Source: Streptomyces sp. NRRL F-5630 | GTDB taxonomy: Bacteria; Actinomycetota; Actinomycetes; Streptomycetales; Streptomycetaceae | Assembly (NCBI RefSeq): GCF_000719475.1 | Contig: NZ_JOGO01000087.1 | Coordinates: 1 to 23,220 of the forward strand | Reading direction: 5' to 3' | DNA: 23,220 nt | Shown: positions 7,163 through 14,823 of the stretch, in pieces | How the letters are laid out: each line of letters starts with the position of its first letter | Numbering within the stretch: the first letter of the stretch is position 1 | Notes under the pieces: model-generated | Told to the model about the DNA's origin: nothing | What the model saw: the letters and a program-made list of their open reading frames with translations, nothing else | Databases searched by the model: none | Translations under genes and position numbers: made by a program

Positions 7163-8113
7163 TCACCCCACCTCCGCCACCCTCACCTCGCCCTGGAGCT
7201 CCGCGTACACCCGGGCGTCGAACTCCCCCGCCACCGGCGAGGAGACCGCTGCCGCCGCCAGGGCGGTCGCGCGGGTGAGGCGGAGGGGCCAGGGCTGGGC
7301 GTCGGCCAGGCCGACGAGGAGGGCGGCGACGACCGCGTCGCCCGCGCCGGTCGGGTTGCCGGGCAGCGGGCGCGGGAGCGCCGCGCGCCACGTCCGCGTG
7401 GGCGTCGCGGCGAGCAGGCCCCGGTCGCCGAGCGAGGCGACCACGGCGCCCGCCCCCCGGCGGCGGGCGTCACGGGCCGCGCGGGCCGCTTCGCGGGACC
7501 CGGTGAGCTGGGCGAGTTCGTCCTCGTTGGGCTTCAGGATGTCGGGACGCGCCGCGACACCCCTGCGCAGCGCCTCACCGCTCGTGTCCAGGACGACGGG
7601 CACCCCGGCCGCCCGCGCCTCCCGTACCAGCGTCGCGTACGCCCCCACAGGCACCCCGGGCGGCAGGCTCCCGCACAGCGCGACCGCCGTCGCCGCGGGC
7701 AGCAGCCCCGCGTACACCTGCCGGAAGGCGCCCCACTCCGCCGCCGAGACGAGCGGCCCCGGCTCGCGCAGCACCGTCGCCGCGGTCCGCGCCGCCGCCC
7801 GCGAGACGACGCGCCCTCGCGGCTCCGTCGTCACCGTGACCGTGCGCCGCGTCGGCTCCGCGGTCTCCACGAGCGCGTCCGTGACCCCGTCCGCCCCGGC
7901 CAGCAACTCCCGTACGCGCTCCCCGGTGGGGCCCCCGCACAGCCCCGTCACCGTGACGCGGCGCCCGAGCGCACCGAGCACCCGGGCCACGTTGAGCCCC
8001 TTGCCGCCCGCGCGTTCACTCACCTCGCGCACCGGGTGACTCGCCCCCGGCACGAGCGCGGGGACGCGGTACGTCAGGTCGAGCGCGGTATTGAGCGTGA
8101 CGGTCAGCAGCAT
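7163..8113 (-). CDS. PfkB-family sugar kinase (1-phosphofructokinase/hexose kinase type)
   Basis: The 316-residue enzyme is a ribokinase-fold sugar kinase that phosphorylates a sugar or sugar phosphate with ATP. The start MLLTVTLNTALDLTY and the PfkB signature AGGKGLNVARVLGALG (about 35-50) place it with 1-phosphofructokinase/tagatose-6-phosphate kinases. The second signature with the catalytic base is NPTGAGDA (GAGD at 256-259), and KPNEDEL (194-200) is the usual loop. It reads in the same direction as nagK-nagA but starts 211 bp after nagA, so it may have its own promoter. The position beside nagKA suggests a role in hexosamine or fructose phosphate metabolism; the exact substrate is not readable. 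A G-rich ribosome binding site precedes the ATG. Confidence 0.85.
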   Translation of the reverse strand: MLLTVTLNTALDLTYRVPALVPGASHPVREVSERAGGKGLNVARVLGALGRRVTVTGLCGGPTGERVRELLAGADGVTDALVETAEPTRRTVTVTTEPRGRVVSRAAARTAATVLREPGPLVSAAEWGAFRQVYAGLLPAATAVALCGSLPPGVPVGAYATLVREARAAGVPVVLDTSGEALRRGVAARPDILKPNEDELAQLTGSREAARAARDARRRGAGAVVASLGDRGLLAATPTRTWRAALPRPLPGNPTGAGDAVVAALLVGLADAQPWPLRLTRATALAAAAVSSPVAGEFDARVYAELQGEVRVAEVG

Positions 8114-8324
8114 CCGCGCACCCCCTCCCCCTCACGGCCCGGCGCCTCCCGGCACCGGCACGAGGTCCGATCATGCCAAAGCCGCACCCCGCCCGCCCAG
8201 AGGCGGGAACCGAGCGGACCACGGGGCGGGAGCGAGTGCTGGCGGTACGGGAGAACGGGTGGCGCGCGCCGGGGGCGAGTGGTGCTCCGTGGCCCGTGCG
8301 GGCCGCCCCGCTGCCGTCCTCCGC

Positions 8325-9497
8325 TCAGCCCCGTGTCGCCGCGGTCGCCGGCTCGGGCGCCACGATCCACCGGCCCTTGCGCAGCACGCCCACCACGTCG
8401 AAGTCCGCGTCGAGCACGACGACATCCGCGTCCTTGCCCGGCTCCAGGGAGCCCACGCGGTCCGCGAGGCCGAGCAGGCGCGCCGGGTTCGCGCTCAGCG
8501 CCCGTACCGCCGCCTCGATGCCGAGCCCGTCGACCGTCACGGCCCGCTTCAGGGCGCGGTCCATCGTGAGCGTCGAGCCCGCGATCGAACCGCCCTCCGT
8601 CAGCCGCGCGACCCCGTCCACGACATCGACCTCCAGCGGCCCCAGCAGATAGCGCCCGTCCCCGAAGCCCGCCGCGTCCATCGCGTCCGTCACGAACGCC
8701 ACCCGGTCCCGCCCCTTGTGACGGAAGGCCAGCTCCAGCGCCGCCGGGTGCAGATGTGTGCCGTCGTTGATCAGCTCGACCGTGACCCGCTCGTCCTCCA
8801 GGAGCGCCGCGACCGGGCCCGGCTCGCGGTGACCGAGCGGCGGCATCGCGTTGAACAGGTGCGTCGCCACCCTCGCGCCCGCCTCGATCGCCTCCACGGT
8901 CTGCTCGTACGTCGCGTCCGTGTGCCCGATCGCCGCGATCACGCCCTGCTCCGCGAGCAGCCGCACCGAGTCCAGGCCGCCCGGAAGCTCCGGCGCCAGC
9001 GTCACCATCCGCGCCTGCCCGCGCGCCGCCGCGAGCAGCTTCGCGACCTCCGCCGGGTCCGGGTCGCGGAGCAGCGCCTCGCTGTGCGCGCCCTTGCGGC
9101 ACGGCGAGATGAACGGCCCCTCGAAGTGGATGCCCGCCAGCTCACCGTCCTCCGCGAGCTCCGAGAGCAGCCCCGCGCGCTCCGCGAGCGCGTCCAGCTC
9201 GCCCGTCACGGTCGAGGCGACGACCGTCGTCGACCCGTGCGCGCGGTGCGTGCGCAGCGCCGTCCGTACGTCCTCGACGCCACCCGCGCCGAACGCGGCC
9301 CCGCCGCCCCCGTGGTTGTGGAGGTCGACGAAGCCGGGCACGAGCCAGTGCCCGCTCAGATCGGTCTCCGGGGCACCTTCGGGAGCGCGCTCCGCGATCC
9401 GCTCCCCGGCCACGACGAGCCTGCCGTCCGGCACCTGTCCCGTGGGCAGGACCACGGTGGCGCCGGTCAGGACGGTGTACTCGGTGCTGGCAGCCAT
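8325..9497 (-). CDS. nagA: N-acetylglucosamine-6-phosphate deacetylase
   Basis: NagA removes acetate from GlcNAc-6-phosphate to give glucosamine-6-phosphate, the step that commits chitin- and wall-derived GlcNAc to catabolism. The 390-residue length fits the family. The metallohydrolase residues are visible: DLHNHGGGG (His60, His62), HFEGPF (Glu126, metal), GHTDA (His192), THLFNAM (His213) and the catalytic Asp271 in VTDAMDAAGFGDG. The C-terminal beta-domain with PGKDADVVVLD closes the protein. Its ATG overlaps the nagK stop codon by one base (TGATG), so translation is probably coupled. In S. coelicolor nagKA is a known DasR target, and a dre-like box lies before nagK here. Confidence 0.96.
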   Translation of the reverse strand: MAASTEYTVLTGATVVLPTGQVPDGRLVVAGERIAERAPEGAPETDLSGHWLVPGFVDLHNHGGGGAAFGAGGVEDVRTALRTHRAHGSTTVVASTVTGELDALAERAGLLSELAEDGELAGIHFEGPFISPCRKGAHSEALLRDPDPAEVAKLLAAARGQARMVTLAPELPGGLDSVRLLAEQGVIAAIGHTDATYEQTVEAIEAGARVATHLFNAMPPLGHREPGPVAALLEDERVTVELINDGTHLHPAALELAFRHKGRDRVAFVTDAMDAAGFGDGRYLLGPLEVDVVDGVARLTEGGSIAGSTLTMDRALKRAVTVDGLGIEAAVRALSANPARLLGLADRVGSLEPGKDADVVVLDADFDVVGVLRKGRWIVAPEPATAATRG

Positions 9498-10429
9498 CAG
9501 GCGCTTACCTCCGTGGCGAGTAGGTCCCAGGCGAGCAGGCCGGCCCCGAGGCAGCCCGCCGTGTCCCCGAGCGCGGCGGGCACGATCTCGGGGAGCGCCT
9601 GGAAGGTGACGCGCTCGGCGACGGCCGCGCGCAGCGGTGTGAACAAGGTTTCCCCGGCCTCGGCGAGCCCGCCACCGATGATCAGCGTCCGGGGGTCGAG
9701 CAGGGTGACGGCGATGAGCAGCCCGTCGGCGAGCGCCGCGACGGCCTCCTCCCACACGGCGAGCGCGCGCGGGTCCCCGGCGACCACGGCCTTCGCGCAG
9801 TCCGCCGCGCTCGCCTCCGGGTCCCCGCTCGCCTTCGCCCACGCGGCGGTGACGGCGGAGGCCGAGGCGAGCCGCTCCAGGCAGCCGCGCTGCCCACAGC
9901 CGCACGGCGGCCCGTCCGCGCGCACCACGACGTGCCCCAGTTCACCGGCCGAGCCGTGCGCGCCCGGCTCTATGACCCCGTTGATGCCGTACGCGCCCGC
10001 GATGCCCGTACCGAGAGCGAGGAAGAAGAACCGGTCGGAGCCGTGCCCCGCGCCGAGCCGCCCCTCGGCGATCCCGCCGGTCCGCACGTCGTGGCCGAGC
10101 GCGACCGGGACACCCCCGAGCCGCTCGCTCAGCAGGGCACGCAGCGGCACGTTCTCCCAGCCGAGGTTCGCCGAGAAGACGGCGATCCCGCCCTCGGTGT
10201 CCACCACGCCCGGGATCGCCATCCCGACCGCGCTCGCCCCCTCGCCGAACCGCTCGCGGCCGTACGCGAACAACTCGGCGGCGAAGGCGAGGATGCCCTC
10301 GACCACCGCCCCCGGCCCCTGCTCGCGCCCGGTGCGCCGCCGCTCCTCGTGCAGCAGCTCACCCGCCGCCCCCACCAGGGCGGCCTTGATCCCGGTGCCG
10401 CCCACATCGAGGGCGATGACATGTTTCAC
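9497..10429 (-). CDS. nagK: ROK-family N-acetylglucosamine kinase
   Basis: The 310-residue ROK kinase phosphorylates a free sugar with ATP; coupling to nagA makes GlcNAc the likely substrate. The ATP loop is DVGGTGIK (8-15). The ROK zinc site is His166 with Cys176, Cys178 and Cys183 in CGCGQRGCLE. The catalytic Asp is Asp114 in GHDVRTGG. IIGGGL marks the C-terminal adenosine site. The start is a GTG at 10427-10429 because the first strand (VIALDVGG) begins three codons later and no other start fits. No Shine-Dalgarno is seen, and the GTG lies in the middle of a perfect parS site. A general glucokinase-type ROK function is the alternative. Confidence 0.93.
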   Translation of the reverse strand: MKHVIALDVGGTGIKAALVGAAGELLHEERRRTGREQGPGAVVEGILAFAAELFAYGRERFGEGASAVGMAIPGVVDTEGGIAVFSANLGWENVPLRALLSERLGGVPVALGHDVRTGGIAEGRLGAGHGSDRFFFLALGTGIAGAYGINGVIEPGAHGSAGELGHVVVRADGPPCGCGQRGCLERLASASAVTAAWAKASGDPEASAADCAKAVVAGDPRALAVWEEAVAALADGLLIAVTLLDPRTLIIGGGLAEAGETLFTPLRAAVAERVTFQALPEIVPAALGDTAGCLGAGLLAWDLLATEVSA

Positions 10430-10437
10430 GTGAAACA
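10422..10437. other. parS: parS centromere site (ParB binding)
   Basis: TGTTTCACGTGAAACA is a perfect 16-bp palindrome identical to the bacterial parS consensus, including the core GTTTCACGTGAAAC typical of Streptomyces. ParB spreads from such sites, which cluster around the replication origin. Here the site contains the GTG start codon of nagK and its first codons. Its presence suggests this window lies within a few hundred kilobases of oriC. Confidence 0.95.
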
Positions 10438-10456
10438 GTTTGGCGTCTCAACTGCG

Positions 10457-10472
10457 AGAGGTCTAGTCCATT
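10457..10472 (-). promoter_or_regulatory. DasR-responsive element (dre) upstream of nagK-nagA
   Basis: Read on the minus strand, AATGGACTAGACCTCT matches the dre consensus ACTGGTCTAGACCAGT at about 12-13 of 16 positions, including the TCTAGA-like centre CTAGACC. It lies 28-43 bases upstream of the nagK GTG, where a bound GntR-type DasR would block transcription until glucosamine-6-phosphate releases it. DasR control of nagKA is established in S. coelicolor. Confidence 0.85.
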
Positions 10473-10522
10473 CGCGTGGCGAAGTTGCCGGGACGCGGCC
10501 GGAGAGTGTCGGAGCGGCGTCC

Positions 10523-10528
10523 TAGGCT
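10523..10528 (+). promoter_or_regulatory. Candidate -10 box for a leaderless DUF3263 mRNA
   Basis: TAGGCT fits TAnnnT and ends seven bases before the ATG at 10536. The message would begin at or beside the start codon. A GGGG run lies too close to the ATG to act as a normal Shine-Dalgarno. Confidence 0.5.
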
Positions 10529-10535
10529 GCGGGGA

Positions 10536-10928
10536 ATGAACGACGAGGAAGCGACAGGGGAGGCCGGGGCCGAGGAGCCTCTCCGCGAGGCGGAAACCGA
10601 GGAGCCCGTACGTGAGGCGGGGGCCGAGGGGCCCGGCGCCGAGGGGCCCGGCGCCGAGGCTGACGGGACCGTACGCGAGTCCCCCGCCGCCCGGTCCGGG
10701 CCGGCCCCGCTCTCCCCTCTCGACCGGGACGTCCTCGCGCTCGAAGGCGAGAGCTTCGCCGGGCCGGGGGCCAAGGAGCGGGCCGTCCGCGAACGCCTCG
10801 GCATGTCACCGACCCGCTACTACCAACTCCTCAACGCCCTCCTCGACGACCCCGCCGCCGAGGCGCACGCCCCCGTGACCGTGCACCGCCTGCGCCGCGT
10901 ACGGGAGGCACGCCGGGCGGAGCGGTGA
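10536..10928 (+). CDS. DUF3263 protein with acidic repeat N-terminus
   Basis: The 130-residue protein has two parts. Residues 1 to about 60 are low complexity, rich in Glu, Ala, Gly and Pro, with repeats such as EEPLREA/EEPVREA and two tandem EGPGA units encoded by perfect 15-bp repeats at 10626-10655. The C-terminal part (about 62-125) carries the DUF3263 pattern: LSPLDRDVLALEGESF, then KERAVRERLGMSPTRYYQLLNALLD, which reads as a small winged or simple helix-turn-helix, then VTVHRLRRVR. A DNA-binding role is likely from this HTH-like segment, but no target is known. The start sits seven bases after a -10-like box. The gene is followed 31 bp later by otsB in the same direction. Confidence 0.8.
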   Translation: MNDEEATGEAGAEEPLREAETEEPVREAGAEGPGAEGPGAEADGTVRESPAARSGPAPLSPLDRDVLALEGESFAGPGAKERAVRERLGMSPTRYYQLLNALLDDPAAEAHAPVTVHRLRRVREARRAER

Positions 10929-10947
10929 GGCGGGCGCCGGCAGGGCC

Positions 10948-10953
10948 TAGAGT
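10948..10953 (+). promoter_or_regulatory. Candidate -10 box for leaderless otsB mRNA
   Basis: TAGAGT fits TAnnnT and is followed by six bases and the otsB ATG at 10960. No Shine-Dalgarno lies before the ATG. otsB may therefore be transcribed separately from the DUF3263 gene despite the short gap. Confidence 0.5.
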
Positions 10954-10959
10954 CGGCGC

Positions 10960-11820
10960 ATGACCGCAGCGCCTGACTCGCACTCCTCCCGTTCCCCGCT
11001 CCCCGAGCCCGTGACCGAGGCCGGGCGGGTGGGGCTGCGGGCCGTTCTCGACCAGCCCTCGGCCGCCGTCGTGGCACTCGACTTCGACGGCACCCTCGCC
11101 GACATCGTCCCGGACCCCGACTCCGCCCGCGCCCGCCCCGGCGCCGTCGACGCGCTCGCCCGCCTCGCCCCGCACGTCCGCGCGATCGCCGTCGTCACCG
11201 GGCGCCCCGCCGAGATCGCCGTCCGCTACGGGGGCTTCGCGAACGTCCCCGGCCTCGAACACCTCGTCGTCCTCGGTTTGTACGGCGCCGAGCGCTGGGA
11301 GGCCGCGAGCGGTGAACTCACCGCCCCGCCCCCGCCCCCCGGGCTCACCGCCGCGCGCGCCGAACTCCCCGCCGTACTGGAGCGGAACGGGGACTTCCCC
11401 GGCCTGTGGACCGAGGACAAGGGCCAGGCCGTCGCCGTGCACACGCGCCGCGCCGAGGACCCGCAGGGCGCGTACGAGGCACTGCTCGCCCCGCTCACGG
11501 CGCTCGCCGAACGCCACGGTCTCATCGTCGAACCCGGCCGCATGGTCCTGGAGTTGCGCCCGCCCGGCATGGACAAGGGCAAGGCCCTCACGACCTACCT
11601 CGACGAGGTAGGAGCCGCCTCCGTCCTCTACGCGGGCGACGACCTCGGTGACCTCGCCGCCTACGCCGCCGTCGAAGCGGGCCGCCCCGCCCGCCCCGGC
11701 CTCCTCCTCGCCTCCGGCACCGAGGTCCCCGAACTCACCGCGCGCGCCGACCTCCCCCTCACGGGAGGACCGGAGGAAGTCGTCGCGTTCCTGGCGGCCT
11801 TGGGGGAGGCGCTGGCGTGA
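10960..11820 (+). CDS. otsB: Trehalose-6-phosphate phosphatase
   Basis: OtsB dephosphorylates trehalose-6-phosphate to trehalose in the cytoplasm. The 286-residue protein is a HAD-fold phosphatase with all four motifs: DFDGTLADI (nucleophile Asp41, acid Asp43), VVTGR (Thr80), MDKGKAL (Lys206/Lys208 region) and YAGDDLGD (Asp227, Asp228, Asp231). The cap domain between about 105 and 200 includes EPGRMVLELRPPGMDKG, typical of trehalose phosphatases. It is convergent with otsA, the synthase, across a 40-bp hairpin region, so the two steps of the pathway sit side by side but on opposite strands. It probably has its own leaderless promoter. Confidence 0.95.
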   Translation: MTAAPDSHSSRSPLPEPVTEAGRVGLRAVLDQPSAAVVALDFDGTLADIVPDPDSARARPGAVDALARLAPHVRAIAVVTGRPAEIAVRYGGFANVPGLEHLVVLGLYGAERWEAASGELTAPPPPPGLTAARAELPAVLERNGDFPGLWTEDKGQAVAVHTRRAEDPQGAYEALLAPLTALAERHGLIVEPGRMVLELRPPGMDKGKALTTYLDEVGAASVLYAGDDLGDLAAYAAVEAGRPARPGLLLASGTEVPELTARADLPLTGGPEEVVAFLAALGEALA

Positions 11821-11831
11821 GGGGGTGACCT

Positions 11832-11853
11832 GGGGGCCCCGGGGCAGGCCCCC
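11832..11853. terminator. Bidirectional hairpin between otsB and otsA
   Basis: GGGGGCC (11832-11838) pairs with GGCCCCC (11847-11853) around an 8-base loop. It fills most of the 40-bp space between the two convergent stop codons. There is no T-tract. Confidence 0.6.
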
Positions 11854-11860
11854 GCAGGCG

Positions 11861-13303
11861 CTACGCGCCGCCCAGGGCCTCCAACTGCTCCATGAACCAC
11901 CGCGCCGGCGGCAGCGCCGTCGCCGCCTCCGCCAGGCGCTTCGTGCGCGCCGACCGCGTCTCCGGGTCCTGGGTGAGCGCCGTGTGCAGGGCCTCGGCCG
12001 TCGCCGAGACGTCGTACGGGTTCACCACCACCGCGTCCGCGCCCAACTCCTCGTACGCCCCCGCCTCCCGCGACAGGACGAGCGCCACGCCCGCGTCCGA
12101 GACGACCGGGACCTCCTTCGCCACGAGGTTCATGCCGTCGCGGATCGGGTTGACCAGCGCGACGTCCGCGAGGCGGTACGCCGCGAGCGAGCGTGCGAAG
12201 TCGTCGTCCACCTTGAGGAGAACGGGCGTCCAGTCCGCCGTGCCGAACTCGTCGTTGATCTCCTGCGCGACCCGCTCCACCTCCGCCGTGTACGCCCGGT
12301 ACACCTCCAGATCCTGCCGCGACGGGTACGCGAAGGCGAGGTGCACGACCTGTCCGCGCCAGTCCGGGCGGTCCGTCAACAGGCGCCGGTAGGCGTGGAG
12401 CCCGCGCACGATGTTCTTCGACAGCTCCGTGCGGTCCACCCGCACGATCGTGCGCCGCCCCTCGCCGCCGATCTCCCGCCGCAGCGCCGCCATCCGCTCG
12501 TCCACGTCCTCCTGGTGGGCGCGCTCGCGCAGGAAGTCGGCGTCCGCGCCGAGCCCGTGCACCGCGACCTCGGTGCGGCCCGTACCGCCGACGAGGGAGT
12601 CCGCGCAGGCCGTGAAGGCGTCCGCCCAGCGGCGCGTGAGGAAACCCGCGTGATCCGCGCCGAGAATCCCGCGCAGCACCTGCTCCGCCACGTCGTCGGG
12701 CAGCAGCCGGTAGTAGTCGAGCGGCGCCCACGGCGTGTGCGAGAAGTGCGCGATGCGCAGATCGGGCCGGAGCGCGCGCAGCATCCCCGGCACCAGCACG
12801 AGGTGGTAGTCCTGCACGAGCACCGCCGCGCCCTCGGCCGCCTGCGCCGCGAGCGCCTCGGCGAAGGCGCGGTTGTACGACTCGAACGAGGCCCAGCGCG
12901 CGCGGAACTCCGGGCCGAAGGCGGGCTCCAGGGGGGTCTGCCACAGCATGTGGTGGGCGAACCACAGCACGGAGTTGGCGATGTCGTTGTACGCCTCGTG
13001 CTGCGTGCGCGGGTCGATCCCCAGCATGTGGACGCGGCGCCCGCCCGTGTCCGCCGGGTCCAGCTCCGCGCCCGAGCGGCGGGCCGCCTCGCGGTCCGCG
13101 TCGCTCAGCGCCGCGCACACCCATACCGCGTCGACCTCGGGCCCGATCGCCGAGAGCCCCGAGACGAGCCCTCCGCCGCCGCGCTTGGCCGTCAGCCCGC
13201 CGTGCGCGTCGAACGCGTACGAGACGGGGCCGCGGTTGGAGGCGAGGAGGACGGCGGTACCGGTGCCGGTGCCGGTGGGGCGGGTGGGGTCGTCAGTAGG
13301 CAT
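11861..13303 (-). CDS. otsA: Trehalose-6-phosphate synthase
   Basis: OtsA joins a nucleotide-activated glucose and glucose-6-phosphate into trehalose-6-phosphate. The 480-residue protein is a GT-B-fold, family GT20 enzyme. The N-terminal phosphate loop is SNRGP (22-26) with GGGGLVSGL. QDYHL (164-168) is the conserved acceptor-site block; RVDRTELSKNI supplies Arg291 and Lys296 for the donor phosphates, and RDGMNLVAKE (388-397) is the donor-site signature. The block around 55-70 (DAVWVCAALSDAD) is less typical of enteric OtsA and appears to be an actinobacterial variant. GAGG/GAGGAA lies before the ATG at 13301-13303. It is convergent with otsB and 179 bp downstream of the GpgS-like gene in the same direction. 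Confidence 0.94.
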   Translation of the reverse strand: MPTDDPTRPTGTGTGTAVLLASNRGPVSYAFDAHGGLTAKRGGGGLVSGLSAIGPEVDAVWVCAALSDADREAARRSGAELDPADTGGRRVHMLGIDPRTQHEAYNDIANSVLWFAHHMLWQTPLEPAFGPEFRARWASFESYNRAFAEALAAQAAEGAAVLVQDYHLVLVPGMLRALRPDLRIAHFSHTPWAPLDYYRLLPDDVAEQVLRGILGADHAGFLTRRWADAFTACADSLVGGTGRTEVAVHGLGADADFLRERAHQEDVDERMAALRREIGGEGRRTIVRVDRTELSKNIVRGLHAYRRLLTDRPDWRGQVVHLAFAYPSRQDLEVYRAYTAEVERVAQEINDEFGTADWTPVLLKVDDDFARSLAAYRLADVALVNPIRDGMNLVAKEVPVVSDAGVALVLSREAGAYEELGADAVVVNPYDVSATAEALHTALTQDPETRSARTKRLAEAATALPPARWFMEQLEALGGA

Positions 13304-13482
13304 GATGAATTCCTCGCCTCGGGATCATGGGCTCAAACGTGCGCACTGGTCGGGAGTCGGCATCCGCCCCCCACCGCCATGTTCCGCCGCCCCGGCGCGA
13401 CCCGGCTCCGCGCGCGGAGCACACCCCCCGCTCCGCCCGGTCGTCCCCGGGCGGAGTCCCGCCGTGCCCCGACGGCCCGCGC

Positions 13483-14433
13483 TCAGGCCGCAGCCCTCCG
13501 CTGCGTGTACTCCGGGATCTCCCGCATCGGCGGCCGTTCCTCGGTGTCCACGGGATGCGTGTGCGCCGCGAAACCGCCCTCGGGCAAGCGGTCGAACTGC
13601 GTCAGCTCCGGTCGCAGGAGGTGACCGCGCGCGAGCCGTACCTGCGCCGTGCGGTAGATCGTCGCCGCCATGCGGCCCAGCGCCTGCCCGTCCTGGTGAC
13701 GGTGCACCCGCACCCCGACGTCCACCTGCGCGAGCCCGTCGAGTCCCACCGTGTGCAGCGCGTCCACGAGGAGCCCCAGCTCGACCCCGTACCCCACGGG
13801 GAACGGCAGCTGTTCGAGCAGGGAGCGCCGCCCCGCGTACTCGCCGCCCAGCGGCTGTACGAAGCCCGAGAGCCGCGGCCAGTGCATGTTGAGCAGCGGG
13901 CGCGCCATGAGTTCCGTGACCCGGCCGCCCTGGCCCGCCGCGGAGCCGAGCGGGCGGTCGTACATCGCCTTCACGAGGTGCACGTCCTGCTCGGCGAGGA
14001 GCGGGCCGAGGATGCCCGTCACGAAGGCGGACCGGAAGTCCTTGAGGTCCGCGTCGACGAAGCAGATCAGGTCGCTGTCCGTCGCGAGCAGCGAGCGCCA
14101 CAGCACCTCGCCCTTGCCCGGCACGGCCGGCAGCCGCGGCAGCACCGCGTCCCTGTGCACGACCCGCGCCCCGGCCGCGCGCGCGAGGTCGGCGGTGCGG
14201 TCCGTGGAGCCCGAGTCGAGGACGACGAGTTCGTCGACGAGGGGGACCGCTTCGACCAGTTCACGCCGGATGACGTCGACGATCGCACCGACGGTCTCCT
14301 CCTCGTTCAGCGCGGGGAGGACGACGGCCACCGAGGCCCCCGTGGCGCGTTTGAGCGCGGCGAGCCGTTCCACGGGCCACTCGTCCGCGGTCCAGGAGCG
14401 GTGCTCCAGCCAGCGTTCCACCTCTTCGATCAC
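13483..14433 (-). CDS. gpgS: Glucosyl-3-phosphoglycerate synthase-like glycosyltransferase
   Basis: GpgS transfers glucose from a nucleotide sugar to 3-phosphoglycerate, the first step to glucosylglycerate and related polysaccharides. It is a GT-A-fold (GT81-like) enzyme. Visible motifs are VVLPALNEEETVG, ELVVLDSGSTDRT, PGKGEVLWRSL, the metal-binding Asp-Ala-Asp in CFVDADL (127-129), GGRVTELMARPLL and QPLGGEYAGRR, all matching my memory of mycobacterial GpgS. I chose the GTG at 14431-14433 (316 residues) because GAGGGGA lies nine bases upstream and the family often starts at EEVERWL. An ATG at 14515-14517 would add 28 residues but has no ribosome binding site. It lies beside trehalose genes, suggesting a shared solute role. 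Substrate specificity is inferred. Confidence 0.85.
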   Translation of the reverse strand: MIEEVERWLEHRSWTADEWPVERLAALKRATGASVAVVLPALNEEETVGAIVDVIRRELVEAVPLVDELVVLDSGSTDRTADLARAAGARVVHRDAVLPRLPAVPGKGEVLWRSLLATDSDLICFVDADLKDFRSAFVTGILGPLLAEQDVHLVKAMYDRPLGSAAGQGGRVTELMARPLLNMHWPRLSGFVQPLGGEYAGRRSLLEQLPFPVGYGVELGLLVDALHTVGLDGLAQVDVGVRVHRHQDGQALGRMAATIYRTAQVRLARGHLLRPELTQFDRLPEGGFAAHTHPVDTEERPPMREIPEYTQRRAAA

Positions 14434-14604
14434 GGCGTCTGTCCCCTCGTGCGTGCGGACCCGGGCCGGGGCCCTTCGACTGCCGCCCCTTGCGGAGGAC
14501 GCCGATGAGACCTTCATCTCGGCGTACGGACGGCTCTCTCCACGATCCAGGGCTTCGGTTACAGTCTTGAACAACGCGGGTGACCATCCCATGTCGGGGT
14601 GCGC

Positions 14605-14645
14605 TGTCACCTTGTGTCACAAACGCCCCGGGCCCGAAGCCCGGG
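14605..14645. promoter_or_regulatory. Repeats and hairpin just upstream of the SAM riboswitch
   Basis: TGTCAC occurs at 14605-14610 and again at 14615-14620, one helical turn apart, and TTGTG-T-CACAA (14612-14622) is a small palindrome. Next, CCCGGGC (14627-14633) and GCCCGGG (14639-14645) form a hairpin with a five-base loop. A -10-like TACAGT lies at 14560-14565. The region could bind a regulator of metM or of the divergent gpgS; no factor is identified. Confidence 0.35.
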
Positions 14646-14655
14646 TGCCACAACG

Positions 14656-14807
14656 CTCATCCAGAGGGGCAGAGGGATACGGCCCGTTGAAGCCCCGGCA
14701 ACCCTCCAGCCAGTCTCCGCGCGGTTTCTCCATACCGCCACCGAAGGCCCTGGCTCGGGAAGGTGCCAATTCCGTCTCGCGGCGAAACGCGCCGCGGGGA
14801 AGATGAG
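14656..14807 (+). promoter_or_regulatory. SAM-I (S-box) riboswitch
   Basis: The conserved S-box core is unmistakable: AGAGGGGCAGAGGGATACGG, then CCCGTTGAAGCCCCGGCAACC, and the 3' block GGAAGGTGCCAATTCCG at about 14757-14773. Stem P1 forms from CTCATC (14656-14661) and GATGAG (14802-14807); a GC-rich P4 lies near 14775-14797. The 3' side of P1 runs directly into the purine-rich GAGGAGAAAGG before the metM ATG at 14824, and no terminator separates aptamer and gene. SAM binding would stabilise P1 and mask ribosome access, so control is probably translational and off at high SAM. Confidence 0.95.
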
Positions 14808-14823
14808 GAGAAAGGGCCTCCCC

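Noticed and set aside
14515..14517. ATG as start of the GpgS-like gene
   Set aside because: It lacks a ribosome binding site and adds non-conserved residues; kept only as an alternative to the GTG at 14433.
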